Shown here: one piece after another, positions 48,271 through 61,426 of the stretch
How the letters are laid out: each line of letters starts with the position of its first letter
Position numbering within the stretch: position 1 is the stretch's first letter
Origin: Warburgia ugandensis
Taxonomy: Eukaryota > Streptophyta > Magnoliopsida > Canellales > Canellaceae
Reading direction: 5' to 3'
Length of the DNA stretch: 64,000 bases
NCBI GenBank assembly: GCA_035236585.1
Contig: CP141128.1
Location: forward strand, 23,279,618-23,343,617
Notes under the pieces: model-generated
Seen by the model: the letters and a program-made list of their open reading frames with translations, nothing else
Database searches by the model: none
What the model was told of the DNA's origin: nothing
Program-made: the position numbers and the translations under genes

Positions 48271-50920
48271 ATAAGAGGGTTCTGGAGGGGGCTCTCACCG
48301 CCCTTGAATGGCGGTGGAGAAACCTCCAGAATGGCGGTGATTTCTCCTCCAAACACCGCTGTTCTAGAACCCTCTAGGAGGTTGAAGAAAGGGGGTGCCC
48401 GTATCAAAACGGGCCCCTGTGTTTTATAGGCTAAATCCGTTTTTTTAGTAAAAATTACATTTTTGCCCCTGAACTTCAAAGGGCCATAAATTGCTCATTT
48501 TAACTATGTTTTGGTGATTTTGGTCTTGTTGGATTCCTTTTTTCAAGACGCACCTAATGGTACCATTTTTAGGACCAAATTTCTGGGTTCAGTCAGGGTG
48601 AATAGTGAAATGACCAAAATACCCTTATCTTCAAAAAACTGAACTTTTCATTGCTAACTTGGGATTTTAGTGTTACAAAATTGGAGTCATTACAATTAGT
48701 CTTCAAAAAAATCTCAACTATCCATTCTAGGGTAAAGCATGATCCAATGATTGAAAAAAAAGACGAAAATCGACCATCCATCATTTCTTTCAACCAATCT
48801 CGCCTCTATTCCCTTGATTTTCAAATTGAGTATAATGGAAATAGGAGGCGTGCGATGATTTCCATGCAAAATCAAGTATTAGTCAACATGTTTTTGAGGT
48901 GTTTCAAACAAGGAAGCTTCCTAAGATGGCTAATGTGATCCTATGGGATATGCTATGGAGAGAACATAGGAGGGAGGTTCCTAATGGAAACTTCCCCCTC
49001 CTTAATCTTTCCATGTGAAATACATAGACAGGAAACCATGTGGCAGTTTCAAGAACACTACCTTTACTTGGTGTTCAATGCATTCAATATAAGAGAAGGG
49101 AAGAAAGGAGCTCCCATCCTCCAAGATCTACATGAAGAAACCCTAATGAGATGAGTATCCAAGGAAGGACAACATCATCATTCATCGTCCCTTCATCCTC
49201 ACCATCTATCTCTCCCTTAGGCCTTATCCTCTCCATCTCTTGCCCTATTCAATGCATCCCCCTTATTACCTCCCTAACTCCATGCAACTCACCTCCATCC
49301 TACCATCCAAATAGCTTCCTCGTATGATCTTTCCATTCCATCTGTAACACCCACGTATCCTTCCATCCTCTCTCATTCTCATCCCATATCTCACGCACAA
49401 CCTTCCGTTTCCTTGTTGTTCAGTGCACAACATCTTCCTATCCTTTCTCACTCTTTTTCCCAACACCCAATCAGTTCCCATCATTCCCACACTTTGTGTG
49501 TGGAGGATTGGAAAGAGGCTGCTAGTGCTTGCTTTTCTCTCTCATTGGATGGAGGTTGAAAGGAGAAGAAGACAAGAAAAGTAATAAGACAAGTAAGGGA
49601 GAAATTCATCTTCCCACGTTCTTAACTTTTCAACATATATCTCTCCCTTCCATGCACATGCATCATCCTCACCTATCTATCCCTGTCTCCTAAGCATTGA
49701 ATGCCTTCGACCTTCAATCTCCTATTTCCCATCTTCCCCATGCAAGTCCCATACTTCATATCTTTCTTATCTCTTCCAAAATGCAATGCATTCCCCATAA
49801 ACCCTTTCATCGAATCTCATTCTCTTTTTCACATCCCTCATTCCTCTCTCCCTTTCATGTATACACCCCATCTTATCTATCTTATCATTCCCCACCATCT
49901 CCTACACTCTCTTCCTATCGTCTTTCCCTAAAGCATACCATCTTTTCATCCTTCTTAACATCCTATGAGTGGTTGAGTGATTGTTGATTCTTATAAGGTT
50001 AGTACCTCTTGGGTGATGTCCTCTAACCTTGTTGAGTGACACAACATGGGTAAGACATCAATTGGATGATGTTTGAGTGGTGGTAGTTCAGGTTGGAACA
50101 ATATTACTAGGGATTCTATTGAGTGACACAATGAAGAGTCTTATTATTATATTATTCCTATCCATAGGACTTGTTATTTCTTTTATTCATGCTTTAGTTC
50201 AATTTTTGACATGCTTTGTAATACATTTAATTTGATATCAATAAAAGCATTATTTCTTTTCCATTAGTGTTTATTTGCTTACTTTAATGTTATCTTAGTT
50301 TTCCTTTATGATTAGTTGTGTTTCTTACTTGGTTATCATTAGCATTATTTTGATATATTAGTTAGCAGTGTTTGAATAATGTTTAGCATAGTAATTTGAG
50401 GTTAGATTTCACCCTAGGGTTAGGATGAAACCACCTTAGGTTAATTATATTCACTTTAAGTATTCTTAAATTTTAAAAGTGCTTAAATATCAATTATAGG
50501 TCTATGAAATTAAATTATATAATTAGTGATTTCTTAAGGTTGAGATACTAGTTATGTTAGGTTAATTAATTAAGTTTAGAGAATCTTAGGCAATTTGGGC
50601 CCTAAGAAGGCAAATTATGCTTGGAATAATAAACTTAATTATGCAAAAACCTAAAACTAAGAAAATATAGAAATTAGTGCTTTTAATAATAAAACCTAAC
50701 TTGAATTTGGATATATTTAGGTTCGAGGTGGTGAATTCTAAACCCTAGACTAAGGTATTTGGTTAATTTTCCCACTTTTTGCTCTTTTTAGTGATTTTAG
50801 AATTGATTATTATTTTATTCCTTAATTCAGTGGCAAGGTTAAATTTATTTAAAGTAGGTTGTTATAAAAATCTTATAATTTGAAGATTAGAGTTCTCATA
50901 GGATTGACCCTGTACTTGCA

Positions 50921-52150
50921 CATTGAAACCTAGATTAAGTTACTTTATCATTAGTTGTAGTTAAGGATTGCATGCATTTTATTCTTATGATTTATGATAC
51001 TCAACTTTTATTCTTATTCTTGAAGGAATTTGGAGGACTTGGTGGAGAAATTAGGATAACTTGCATTTTTTTATTTTTGAGTGAATTGTAGCAAGACCGT
51101 ATTTTAAATTTTATTTAAAGTACAATTCATTTAAAATCAAGGGTTGTTAATATAGGTCAAGGATAAGTCATCCTAACTTAGAAGAGGAGGTGGTTTGTAC
51201 ATGTTTCGAAAAAAACTGTGAGCATCATAATTCATTTCATTTCCTCGATTAGGTATGCATAATAATTAGTTTGCATTATTTAAGTGATAGTGTAACTCAT
51301 ATAGCATTCATTCATTCATTTAGATATTGAATATTACTTAGTATTCTTGCATTATTCAACACATGTTTAATCAAGGATACCCTAAACTCAGTTATAACCT
51401 ATAGACATAAGTTGTTTAGGTTATAGTGTCTCGTTTGTTGAAGTTTGGACTCTTTGTTAAGTGGCATATAGATAGTTGCATTACTTTTCTACTTTATTAC
51501 ATTTTTAGGAAACATTTATCACTTTAACATGATATATGATTAATCGAACTACCATGGGAATGCAAAATTTATTAGTAATGGCAATTGTCCCTACAAGATT
51601 AAGTGTGGATTTCATCACCACTCCTTAGTCCACTTTGTTAATCATCATGTGATGCACCCTAGCATTCAAAAAATTAAATTAAAGTCAATTAGAAGATACC
51701 TATATTGGTCTATGAGCTCATAAGACCCTCTTGGAAGGAGGTGGATTACTATCACTTTAGTGGTTCCTCTCTAATTCAACTACATTGGTATTTAAATGAT
51801 TAGCTTCGCCAACATACTTGGCAACTCGGATTGTCTAAGGATAACTAAGGGGGATGTGAAGTAGTTGATTACTTTAAGATCTAACCAATAAGATAATTTT
51901 AGGAGAGATAAGGAGCTATTTAGGTTAGAATAATCTAAAAGCTACCCCATAAACAAAATAAAGATAAATAAAATTTTAGGTTGTTTTTCTTTAGGGTTAG
52001 ATTTATTGTGCATCCTTGGATATGTGTATCATTTGCATATAGGTTGCATCATTTAGTTTAGGTTCCCTAGTTTAGTTAGTTAAAAAGAAAAAGAAAAAGA
52101 AAAAGAAAAGTACTCTTTTTGTTATATACAATGATTTGTATTCATTGTAT
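50921..52150 (+). other. E5 5' untranslated interior
   Basis: Non-coding. The stretch ~51,480-51,800 parallels the E2 leader: GATTAATCGAACTACCATGG against GCTGATCGAACTATCATGG, ACAAGAT(T/C)AAG-GTGGATTT, and AAGTCAATTAGAAGA against AAATCAATTAAAAGA. A short (AAAAAG)n run lies at ~52,083-52,110. Confidence 0.6.
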
Positions 52151-52399
52151 ACAAAGTTGTGTCGATGGCACCAACTTTAGGTGTATCACGCTCATCAATT
52201 TGTGAACCTAGATTTAGTACTCCTATATCTCAAGATTGAATGAACCATAATGCAAGGGTTATGTAATCAAATAGATCAAATTAACCCTGTAAGAGTAATG
52301 TCAAATGCAGTAGAGGAAGTAAAGCCACTTCAGTACTATTTTGCTCCACAGCCACTTACACAAGTGGTATATATAAGATAGGTGCTACTCCTAATGTGT

Positions 52400-52800
52400 C
52401 TAACACATTGGATAGATTGGTAGATAGGGTGGATAGTTTTCTTAATAAATTTGATGCTTTTATGTTAGCTAGTGAGTCATCTATGCAACCTTAGTATGAG
52501 GTTTGTTCTATTTACTCAAGTCCAGCACATTCTATTGCTTCGTGCCCATCAAGCTCTACATTTCTTGAATACTTTTTGGAGCAAGTGAATGCATTCAAAC
52601 AACCTTAATTGTGGGACTTGCTATACAGGATAGGCTAGGCATCCTAATTTCTCGTGGTCTCCAAATAATCATCACGAAGAACATTTAGGATCCTTCAATC
52701 ACCCTTTCCCTATGATTCAATTCCACAACATGCTGAGCCACCCTAGTTGTTTCCTGACAATAGAGAGAACACTCATTAGAAGAGATACTTATTATTATTT
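52400..52800 (+). pseudogene. Gag-like remnant of E5
   Basis: The broken plus-strand frame reads RLDRLVDRVDSFL near 52,420. It is followed by a zinc-knuckle-like C-x2-Y-x4-H-x4-C (52,504-52,545, CSIYSSPAHSIASC) whose second cysteine is lost. Then come EQVNAFKQP near 52,580 and RHPNFSW near 52,640. The order coil, knuckle, QVNA, HPNFSW is that of plant gypsy gag C-termini (Athila/Tat and TR-GAG elements). Several stops interrupt it. It identifies the interior as gag-derived without pol. Confidence 0.65.
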
Positions 52801-52972
52801 TTTTATGTATAGTAAATTAGAATTCCATGAAGCTACCAAACAAACTATGTAGGCCCACTTACAGTATATTGCAAAGTTGGAGTTCCAAATGGGTTGATAT
52901 CCATTGAATTTATAGAATGGGAAAAGCAAAAAACAAGTTGAGTATTATGAGACAACCATCAACCCTCAAACA

Positions 52973-53311
52973 ATGATAGAAATAATATCAGACTTAGAAG
53001 ATCCTTATGACATAGAGGGTCTAGTGAATACACCATCCCTACCATCCTTTAACAATAAGCCTCCTGAGGCATGTCTTAAACCTTTTAGTTTTGATTTTGA
53101 TATAGACAACTCCATTGATGAAGTAAATGATTTGCTAGATACTACGTCATCAATGGACACTACTCAATGGAAGGCCCAAGCAGGACCCCTTGCATTTCCT
53201 AGGATTTCATGTAGTGAAAAAGCACCTAATTTGGACTTAACACTTGTCCCAGAAAGTGCACACTATAACAGTTTTGGTTCATCTGATCCCTTGCTATTAC
53301 TAATACCTTAG
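52973..53311 (+). CDS. Acidic LARD protein, 112 aa open frame
   Basis: Counterpart of the 184-residue frame of E2. Residues ~42-75 carry FDFDIDNS-DEVNDLLDT then MDTTQWKA. Over about 36 aligned residues, roughly half are identical to E2, mostly acidic residues and the LLDT, MDT and QW cores. The remainder is Pro/Ser/Leu-rich. No enzymatic motif, signal peptide or membrane segment is visible. It follows the gag-like remnant, so it may be the C-terminal half of the same ancestral protein. The start shown is simply the first ATG of the open stretch. Confidence 0.55.
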   Translation: MIEIISDLEDPYDIEGLVNTPSLPSFNNKPPEACLKPFSFDFDIDNSIDEVNDLLDTTSSMDTTQWKAQAGPLAFPRISCSEKAPNLDLTLVPESAHYNSFGSSDPLLLLIP

Positions 53312-55593
53312 ACTTTGATATAAAATAGAAAGGTGAGCTAATTGATGTTTTAGCCAAATATCAACAAGCTCTAAGAATTAAAAGGTACCAAGGGTTTAAT
53401 CTCTTCTATTCATTTGCATCACGAGGAAAATGAACAACCTTTTAGGGAGATGCAGAGCTAGGTTAACTTTAGCCTTTAGGACAATGTATGGGAGGAGAAA
53501 TATTTTTAGTGATTTGATGTTATCATCATCTTTGCTCAATTTGATAGAAAATGGGACAATTTACCTCAAGTTGGTCCCACATCATTTAGATTTCGGTGGT
53601 CTACCATGTTATTATACTATCACTGCCCCAAATCTTTGGGTGGAGGATGTATATAAACTACCATGATATTTTGAAGGGGAGAGAGTTAAAAGTCCTCCAT
53701 GGTTAGTGTAGGTTTAGGGTTTAGGGTTTAGTAGATTAGTTCGTTAGTCTAGTTTAGTTTCATGTATTGCTTTCACATTCATTATACATTATATTGCATT
53801 CAATCGTTCACATTAACAAATTGGTACACCATCGTTTGCTTACATGTGCTCTTCTTATCACTCTTCTCTCTTAGCTTTGCTATTTTCAAATTTTGGCATG
53901 TTCATGGTAGATTTTTGTTAGTTTATTATTATTTTTTTGTTAATTTCTGAGTTAAAATTTTTAAAAAGAAGAAAAATGATTTTCTTTGGATTTTTGTGGT
54001 AAGTTCCTTGTAAGGATGAGAATATTGGATTTTCTAAAAATATCAGTGTTATTTTTGGACTTAAGCTTATTAATAGATGTATAGACAATTGGCTCATTAA
54101 TTTTTCTCTTTTTCTAGAGTTTTCCATGAAAATTGAATTTGAAAGACTCATTGCAAGCTATATATACATAGTTTAAGTTGAAGAGTTAGTACACCTTAGA
54201 GATACTAAAGAAAATTAGTAGAGACTTATAACTCATGTGAGATTAGGGCCATTCTTTCTTTTTGAGGGTTGTACATAAATTCAAATTTTCGTTAACATAC
54301 AATAATTCTTAGTTGGTCCCATTATTCTTTGTTTTGATCAACTATTTAGAAAAATCATATCAATGACTGCAGCATATGTCTCTTGAGTTTATGGACATAT
54401 GTGAGTCATTTGAAACCTATGAAATGATATAGGCCATCTTTGTTAAACCTGTAGCCTTTAGCCTTCCATAAATATTTTTTGATAGCTATGCATTTTGAAC
54501 CTACATTGTAGCCTTTTTCTTGTTAGCCAATGAACCTTTACCCATATCCAGCCCTAATAATATATCCATCTCTCTTTCTTTTGGAAATATGTAGAGATGA
54601 TTGGATAAATATCTTGAAGAAAAAGTATGAGTAATACAGTTAATGAGAGGAACATCAAAAGGACTCATAAAAGAAAAGTCAAAAGAAGGGCTATAAAAGT
54701 AAAGAGTGGAAAAGTGAAGAAAGATAGACAATGAAAAAGGAGAATGTTTAGTCTTATGTGCAAAAAGAAAATTGTGAGTACATCATTAGAAGACCTTTAC
54801 ATATTTTTCAAAACAATTTTGTTTACCTTGATACCAATTTCTTTGATAATCTTGTCATAGCCTTATATTTCATCCTAATGAAAGTCCTAACTTGATCTTA
54901 GGAGTAATACAGCTTGGATATCATTTATGAATAAGTACAAATTTTGAAGAAGTATAACATTTTTAATAGTTGATGTCCTTTCCATAAGACAATTATTAGA
55001 TTATTTTTTTTAATGATATCATTCTTTGGTATGAAATATGTGCGAATTTTGTTTTGATGAACATTATTCTTAAACTCACATATGAATGAAAATTTAACCA
55101 TTTCTGAGTGACTTCTCTCTGAGTGTCAAGTATATCCTATGAGATTTGAAGTCAAAGCACACTTTTGGACCATAATCTAGCTTATAATTTACTTGAACAC
55201 TGATAATTATGTATACATTGGCTATGCTCACATTTTGAGGTTTAATGAAGTTATAGAATGTCTTTAGTGTATGGGTTGGATTTTGAACTATCCTTCATTT
55301 TTATTAACATGCTAAAGTTAGCTATTTATTGAACATTGGATTTAAGAAAATTCTCTTAGAAAAATTAACTTCCATATGTTTGTTTTTAAAATGTTTATGG
55401 TTGTCATTTTTGGAAACCTTTATGAGACTAGAACTCATCGACTAAGGGTAACCTAGGGGTTTAAAAAAGGCTTTTTTGCATATGCTAAATGTATATGACA
55501 GCACACACAAAACTGGTTATGAATTTTTTTAGATTTTCTATTTTGTAGTTTTGCTCTAGGACTAGAAAAATGTAAGTCTAGGGGTATTTAAAA
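53312..55593 (+). other. E5 3' interior, decayed
   Basis: A remnant near 53,600-53,675 resembles the LRWRNYIYYHEILK segment of E2. Non-coding blocks near 54,170-54,450 and 55,420-55,490 align with E2 (24,630-24,720 for the last). A purine-containing TCTAGGGGTATTTAAAA directly before 55,594 may be the worn polypurine tract. Confidence 0.55.
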
Positions 55594-56938
55594 TACATAG
55601 AAATATTACATATAATATCCCTATACTTAATAATTTTAACCCTTGATTTAGTTTAATTAATTAGGGTCTTCAACAAAATCTCAACCATCAATTATAGGGT
55701 GAAGCATGATGCAAGGATTGAAAATAAAGAGTAAAACCCTAACCATCTGCCATCATATCTTCCAACCAATAAGGACTCCATTCCCTTGTTTTTCAAAGTT
55801 AATAAGAGGGAAACAAGAGGTGTGTGATGATTTCCATGCATAATCTAGTATGACTTAATGTGTTTTTGAGGTGTTTTAAACAATGTAGCTTCCTAAGGTG
55901 GTCTAAGGTGATCTCATGAGATATGCTATGGAGAGAATATAGGAGGGAGTTTCCTATGGTTTGAAGATGACTCCCTTTTCTTGGTGTTCAATGCATTCAA
56001 TAAGAGAGAAGGGATGAAAGGAGCTCCCATCCTCCAAGAGCTACATGAAGAAACCTTAAAGAGAGGAGGATCATCTAGGGAAGGACAACATCATCAATCA
56101 TCATCACTTTATCCTCACCATCAATCTCTCCCTCATGCCTTATCCTCTCCATCTCTTGTCTCATTCAACAAATCCCCCTTGCAACCTCTCTAACTCCACT
56201 CACGTCACCTCTCCCCTACCATTGAAGCCTCTTCCTCATGCTATCTCTCCATTCCCTTTCTAACACCCATGTAGGCTTCCCATCCTCTCTCATTTTGATC
56301 CCACATCTCAAGCATAGCCTTCCATCTCCTTATAGTTCAACTCACAAAGTCCTCCCATCATCTCTTACTCTTTTTACCAATGCCCAATTAGGTCCCATCA
56401 TTCCCTCACATTGTGCATGGAGGATTTAGAGGCTGCTAGTGCTTGCTTTTGTCTTTTTCTAGGTGGAGGTGGAGAGGAGAGAAAGACAAGCAAAGGAATA
56501 AAACAAGTAGGAGAGAAATACATTTTCCTACCTTCTTACCTTTTAACATACATCTCTCCCTTCCATGTATGCGCGCTGCCCTATCTATTTATTCCTCTCT
56601 CCTAAGCATTCAATGCCCTCCACCTTCAATATCCTATTTCCCATCATCACTAGGAAACCCCATACTTCATCTCCCTCCTACTCTTGCAAATTTCAATGCA
56701 TTCCTCGTAAACCCTTTCTCCCACTGTCATTATCTTTCTCATATCCCTCATTTCTCTCTCCCTTTTATGCATACACCTGGCATCATCTCTCTTATCATGC
56801 CCCACCATCTCCTATACTCTCTTCCCATCATCTTTCCCTTTAACATACCATCCTTCCATCCTTCTTGAGTGATTGTTGATTCTTCTGAGGTTAGTGGCTA
56901 TTCGGTGATATCCTATAACCACGTTGAGTGACACAAGG

Positions 56939-59519
56939 TGTGACGACCCGGGTTTCATATGATGCAAATTTCATAAAAAGGCGAGATCTCTTGCTTTAGA
57001 AATATGAAATGCATGAAAATCTTTTGTTTTGGAAAGCAATATTTCGTATAAAACCCTGAGTGTCAACACACATTTTCAAATCATGTAGCCATGGCATAGT
57101 TTTAAATCAACTCTATTCCCAAGAAAGTGCTAGTCACAGCCCCAGCTACAGAGAGTAACTACAATCAAGTAACATTCACTAAAAGATAAGGTAGGGGTTT
57201 ACTTACTTGTACTTAATTTGGATGTTCTCTATCACGGGTGTATCCTGTCCTTAAGTGTTTACTTGTATCTGAAAAATATTAAGGATTGGGTGAGTATACA
57301 CTATACTCAGTAGGAGTCTATCACTACTAGTTTTACAATGCATGCTATGTTTTAAACCATATGTTCTTTAAAGCATGTGCATGTTTGGACACTCATGTTC
57401 AATACCGATATCAAAAGCCATTGTCAAAATAGAATATTGACAACTTAAAGAATCGCATAATCCAAGTCAAAAGTAACATAAATATCATAAACATATATTA
57501 TGATATGCATAAGATGCTCAACTGAATCCAACTCATGGATCTATGGTCGACCATACTCATGTCATGCTATATGCATGCAAGTAAATCCTCAAAAACATAG
57601 GGCACGCTATGCCCACAACCTCAATGCCGTGTGGTCCTCGGGTACCTAGGGACTCTTGGTCATAGCCTCCACAGGGCATATGACACTTCGACGAGTGTCG
57701 TGACACCTCCAGTGGTAGTCATCATTTACCACAACAATCGAAGTGAGGACAAGCCTTTTTGGCATGGTACCCTTTCCACCTATAGTGGTAGAGGCTGGGA
57801 GGCCACCCCGAACCTCTCGGCATAGCACCCACGAGCTTACTAGCCCAAATCATATACTATCAAGCAGGCAAGAACCCTTTTTTTTAAAAAAACATGTCTA
57901 TGCATGTATCATGCAGACAAGAATCCTTTTTCAAAACATGTCTATGCATGTAACATATGTCTTGGCAATATATGTGCAATGTATTTTTCATATGCATGCT
58001 AAGTTCATTTATGAAATCAATTCATGTTAAACAGGTTGTGTACATAAGGATGTAACATAAGTTAATATGATATATGCATAAAGACAGGACATGTAACTTA
58101 AAAACTTAAAACATGCATTAGAAAAGAAACCATGACTCAAAACATGCATTCTCAAAGCATCATAGGTTCTTTCTAAAAGTCTAGTAGCGATAGGACACCT
58201 ACCTGGTTTGATCGTGCTAGTCCCCTTGTCCTCGTATGTTCCTGGACATGGTTTAGGGGAAAAAGGTTAGCTTGGCCTATTTCTATAGGTTCTAGAATAG
58301 TTTACCTCACTACTTAGGCATTAAGGGTTCATTCCCATGCCTAAGGGCCTCCTGAGGTCCCTAACTGAGCCTTGGTATAGTCAGGTTTGTAAAGGTTTAG
58401 TGGCCTCGCGCCACAATCATAGTTTAAGGGTCATGCTAGCCTTAGATAGGAGCTTGATCAGGTATTTTATGGTTTGAGTGTGACCACACCGTCAATACGG
58501 ACACAACGCCTCATGCGGCGGCTTAATCGGAGTCCTAGAACTCAAGTTTTGGGCATTTTAATGTTAAGAATACATAGAAGGCCCAAAATAGGCCCTACGT
58601 CACCGCTCGCGGGATGCACTTGCATCTCTTTCGAGTAGTGACCAGCCCGCATGTGCGGTCGCACGCTCTCGAGCGTCATCAGGCTGCGCGTTCCACTTAC
58701 GCGGAACACGCAACATCACCATCGCAGGCCCACACGAGGCGGGCGCCTGGGACGTTAACGCATCCCACGTCAACGGCGCGTGCCCCACAGGGCGCGTCCA
58801 CCGACGCATCAGGCCTCCACCCCTTTTCTCGTTTGCGGGCGCGTCCACGGACATGCCCATTGGTTTTCCTTTAACGCATTGGGTGCGTTTTGGTTCTGTG
58901 GTGACTTGGGCGTCCTCGGGATGCCCTGGTTCGATCCTGTCGAACCAGAACGCCCCAGGCACCTGCCCTGGGTTTGTTGTGGCTCCCTAGATCCTCGTTT
59001 TGTATGGTTTCTCATGCAAAAACTTAGGGACATTCAACCTAAGACTAAGGGGGAGATGGGTTTGGAGTTGTTTAAGGCGTACCTGATTCGTGGCTGGGTA
59101 TTTTTCATGGTTTCTCCTCTTGCCTGCAACTCTAAGATTGGTTTTTCCCAGGGTTTTGGGCTGCCATTAGAGGCACCCAAGAGCTCTATTTATAGAGCTT
59201 AAGGAGGGTTCTGGAGATGCAGTATGTTTGGGAAGGGTGCTCGTATTAAAATGGGTCCTTGTTTTCTCAGGCCAATTTGTTTTTAATTTAATTATAATTT
59301 TGCCCTTGAACTTCAAAGGGCCATAACTTGCTCATTTTAACTCCGTTTCGGGTGATTCTGGTCTTGTTGGATTCTTTTTTTTTTTTAGATGCACCTACGG
59401 GTACCATTCTAAGGACCAAATTTCTGGGTCTATTTAGGATGAACAGTGAAATGACCAAAATACCCTTATCTCAAAAAGTGAGCATGGGATTTCAAGGTTA
59501 CAAAAATGGAGTCATTACA
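56939..59519 (-). mobile_element. Solo LTR of the Tekay/Del family, TSD CAAGG
   Basis: TGTGACGACCCGGG at the left edge and GTCATTACA at the right, bounded by CAAGG at 56,934-56,938 and 59,520-59,524. The sequence follows the LTRs of the 39-48 kb element from end to end with more differences, plus an expansion around 57,880-57,960 and a shortened stretch before ~59,220 where the duplicated gene-silencing-like CACCGCC segment is absent. It keeps the palindromic TATA element. No interior remains. Confidence 0.93.
59182..59199 (-). promoter_or_regulatory. TATA palindrome of the solo LTR
   Basis: The same 18-base palindrome with CTATAAATAG on the minus strand as in the two LTRs of the full element, while the surrounding LTR has diverged. 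Confidence 0.72.
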
Positions 59520-59966
59520 CAAGGGTAAGACATCGATTGGATGATGTCAACCTGGCAGTAGTGCGGGTTGCAACAAGATTACCTGGGATTTCGTTGAGTG
59601 ACATAATGAAGAGACTTATGGTGATATTGTTCCTTTCCATAGAACTTGTCATTTCTTTTGTTTATGCTTTTTTTTTGTGTGAATATTTGTAATAAATTTA
59701 AATTTGATGAAAGTATTATTTATTTTCTATTAATGCTTATTTTCTTGCTTTAATGTTATCTTAATTTTCATTTGTGATTAGTTGTGGTTTCATACCAATT
59801 AACATTAGTTTGATATATAACTAAGAAGTGTTTTAATAATGTTTTGCATAGTAATGTTAGGTTAGATTTTTCCCTAAGGTTAGAATGAAACCACCTTATG
59901 GTTAGTTACATTCACTTTAAGTATTTTTAAGTTTTAAAACTACTTATTTATCAATTGTAGGTCCAG

Positions 59967-61332
59967 TGTTGATGTTTAACCGCAAGTGCACTGGCTATTG
60001 TAGTATAACTATGTAAATACGAGTCGATCCCACAGGGACTCGCTTTAAATGTTGGAGTTTTAAATAAAATTTAATTAATAAAAAAAAAACAAAGAATATA
60101 ACAGAAATAAACTAACAATAAAATAAAATTTCATATTTATTTAACAGGTGCAATTTATAGAATTTCTAATTTCAAAAATAAAAATTGAAATTGAAACTAA
60201 ATAAGCAATCTTGGATAATACTGTCCCTGGATAGGCAAAATAAGGATAAGAAAAAACTAGAATATTCAGGGACACAGATGGTATTGAAATGAGGACAGAG
60301 GTGGAATTACTCAGATTTGCTAAGGGCAGAATTGGAATTTTTCTAGATTTATGGTTTTAATTGAAAACCAGAGGAAAACCCATTGAGGAGAAAACTGGAG
60401 AAGATGGGGAAGAAGGAAGAAGGGAGAAGGAGGGAAGAGAACGTGGGAGGAAAAGGAGTGGAAACCCAGTTCGGGTTTCCTTCTCTGGTCCGACTGAGAT
60501 GGACACTGGTGTTGAAGAGAGAGTCAGTGGATTTCGGATGTCTGTCCTGTGCAAGAGGGAGATCTATACGGTGTTGATTTATGGCATCTAGGTTGATGCG
60601 GGTAGAACCGGTGATGGGTGCTTAATGGGCAGAGGAACTAGAGAGAAAAAGGCATAGTAGGGTGTGGTGAAGTAGCAATAGGAGAAAAGTTAGCCTAGGA
60701 CGAGCTGGACAATGAGAGGGGTTTGGTGATCAAAGGAAGGAAGAGGGAAATGAGAATAAGAAAGTGGTGCATTGAAGAGAGACGAACAATAGATAGATAG
60801 AAGGTGAGAGAGTGCGGTTTTGAGAGAGAGATATGGGAAAGAGGAGAAGAGTTGGGGATGATTCCAGGCCTGCTTTGTGTGTCACGCACCTATGGCCAGC
60901 CTAGCATTGCGTCTAATGGGAAGCAGAGGTGGGGAGTTTGTCGGAAGAGAGAGAGAGATATGGGAAAGAGGAGAAGAGAGATAACCAAGAGAGAGAACGA
61001 GAGAGAGAGAGGGAATGTGCAAGTGAGAGGGCTGGTGAGAGATAGGAAAAGAGTGGAGAGAATGGAGATAGGAGAAGAAGAGAAGAGAAGAGAGAATGGG
61101 AAGAGGTGAAGAATTGGGTTGTGGAAGAAGGAGAATGGAGATGGATAGAAGGGAGAAGGGAGAAGGGAGAAGGAGAAGGTGAGAAAGACATGAGAGATAG
61201 GAAGTGGGAGAGAGAAGAGGAGAAGGAAGTGTGATAGGCCAGCCCAACCCAGTCTTGCCTAAGAGTTGAAGAAGTCCAAAAACGCAGAGAGAAGAGAGGG
61301 GTATATGAAGAAAGCGAGAGAGAGTCAAAGGC

Positions 61333-61426
<94 letters not shown>

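Larger units (their letters stand above)
39107..48694 (-). mobile_element. Complete but defective Ty3/gypsy chromovirus (Tekay/Del type), TSD ATTAG
   Basis: Two long LTRs (39,107-41,653 and 46,128-48,694) share TGTGA...CATTACA termini and flank a 4.5-kb interior read on the minus strand. ATTAG at 39,102-39,106 and 48,695-48,699 is a perfect target duplication. The domain order is gag, protease, RT, RNase H, integrase, chromodomain-like tail, that is, gypsy order. Long LTRs and the tail with VKVLWRNAHMEEETWE-type sequence point to the Tekay/Del lineage. The single gag-pol frame is broken by nine stops, a frameshift and an RNase H deletion. The LTRs differ by only a few bases per hundred by eye, so it is among the youngest insertions here. 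It sits in LTR A of E5. Confidence 0.92.
46128..48694 (-). repeat. 5' LTR of the chromovirus
   Basis: 2,567 bp. TGTGATGACCC is at the inner edge next to the primer site and CATTACA at the outer edge. It contains the perfect hairpin 47,672-47,696, a CpG-rich block (~47,750-48,060) and the palindromic TATA at 48,253-48,270. The length difference from the other LTR comes from small indels, such as an A-run near 46,165 and a CCTGGCCCTCACAACT repeat near 47,103. Confidence 0.93.
38111..50920 (+). repeat. LTR A of E5, split by chromovirus 39,107-48,694
   Basis: Without the chromovirus it is about 3.2 kb. Its first kilobase resembles the copy at 63,593 (for example AAGGTGGAAAAACTT... and AAGAGAAGCTA). 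Its part after 48,699 aligns with LTR B throughout: CTTCAAC-AAATCTCAAC, GATTTCCATGCA, GGAGCTCCCATCCTCCAAGA, and onward. The last shared part is GAAGATTAGAGT...TGTACTTGCA. Confidence 0.75.
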
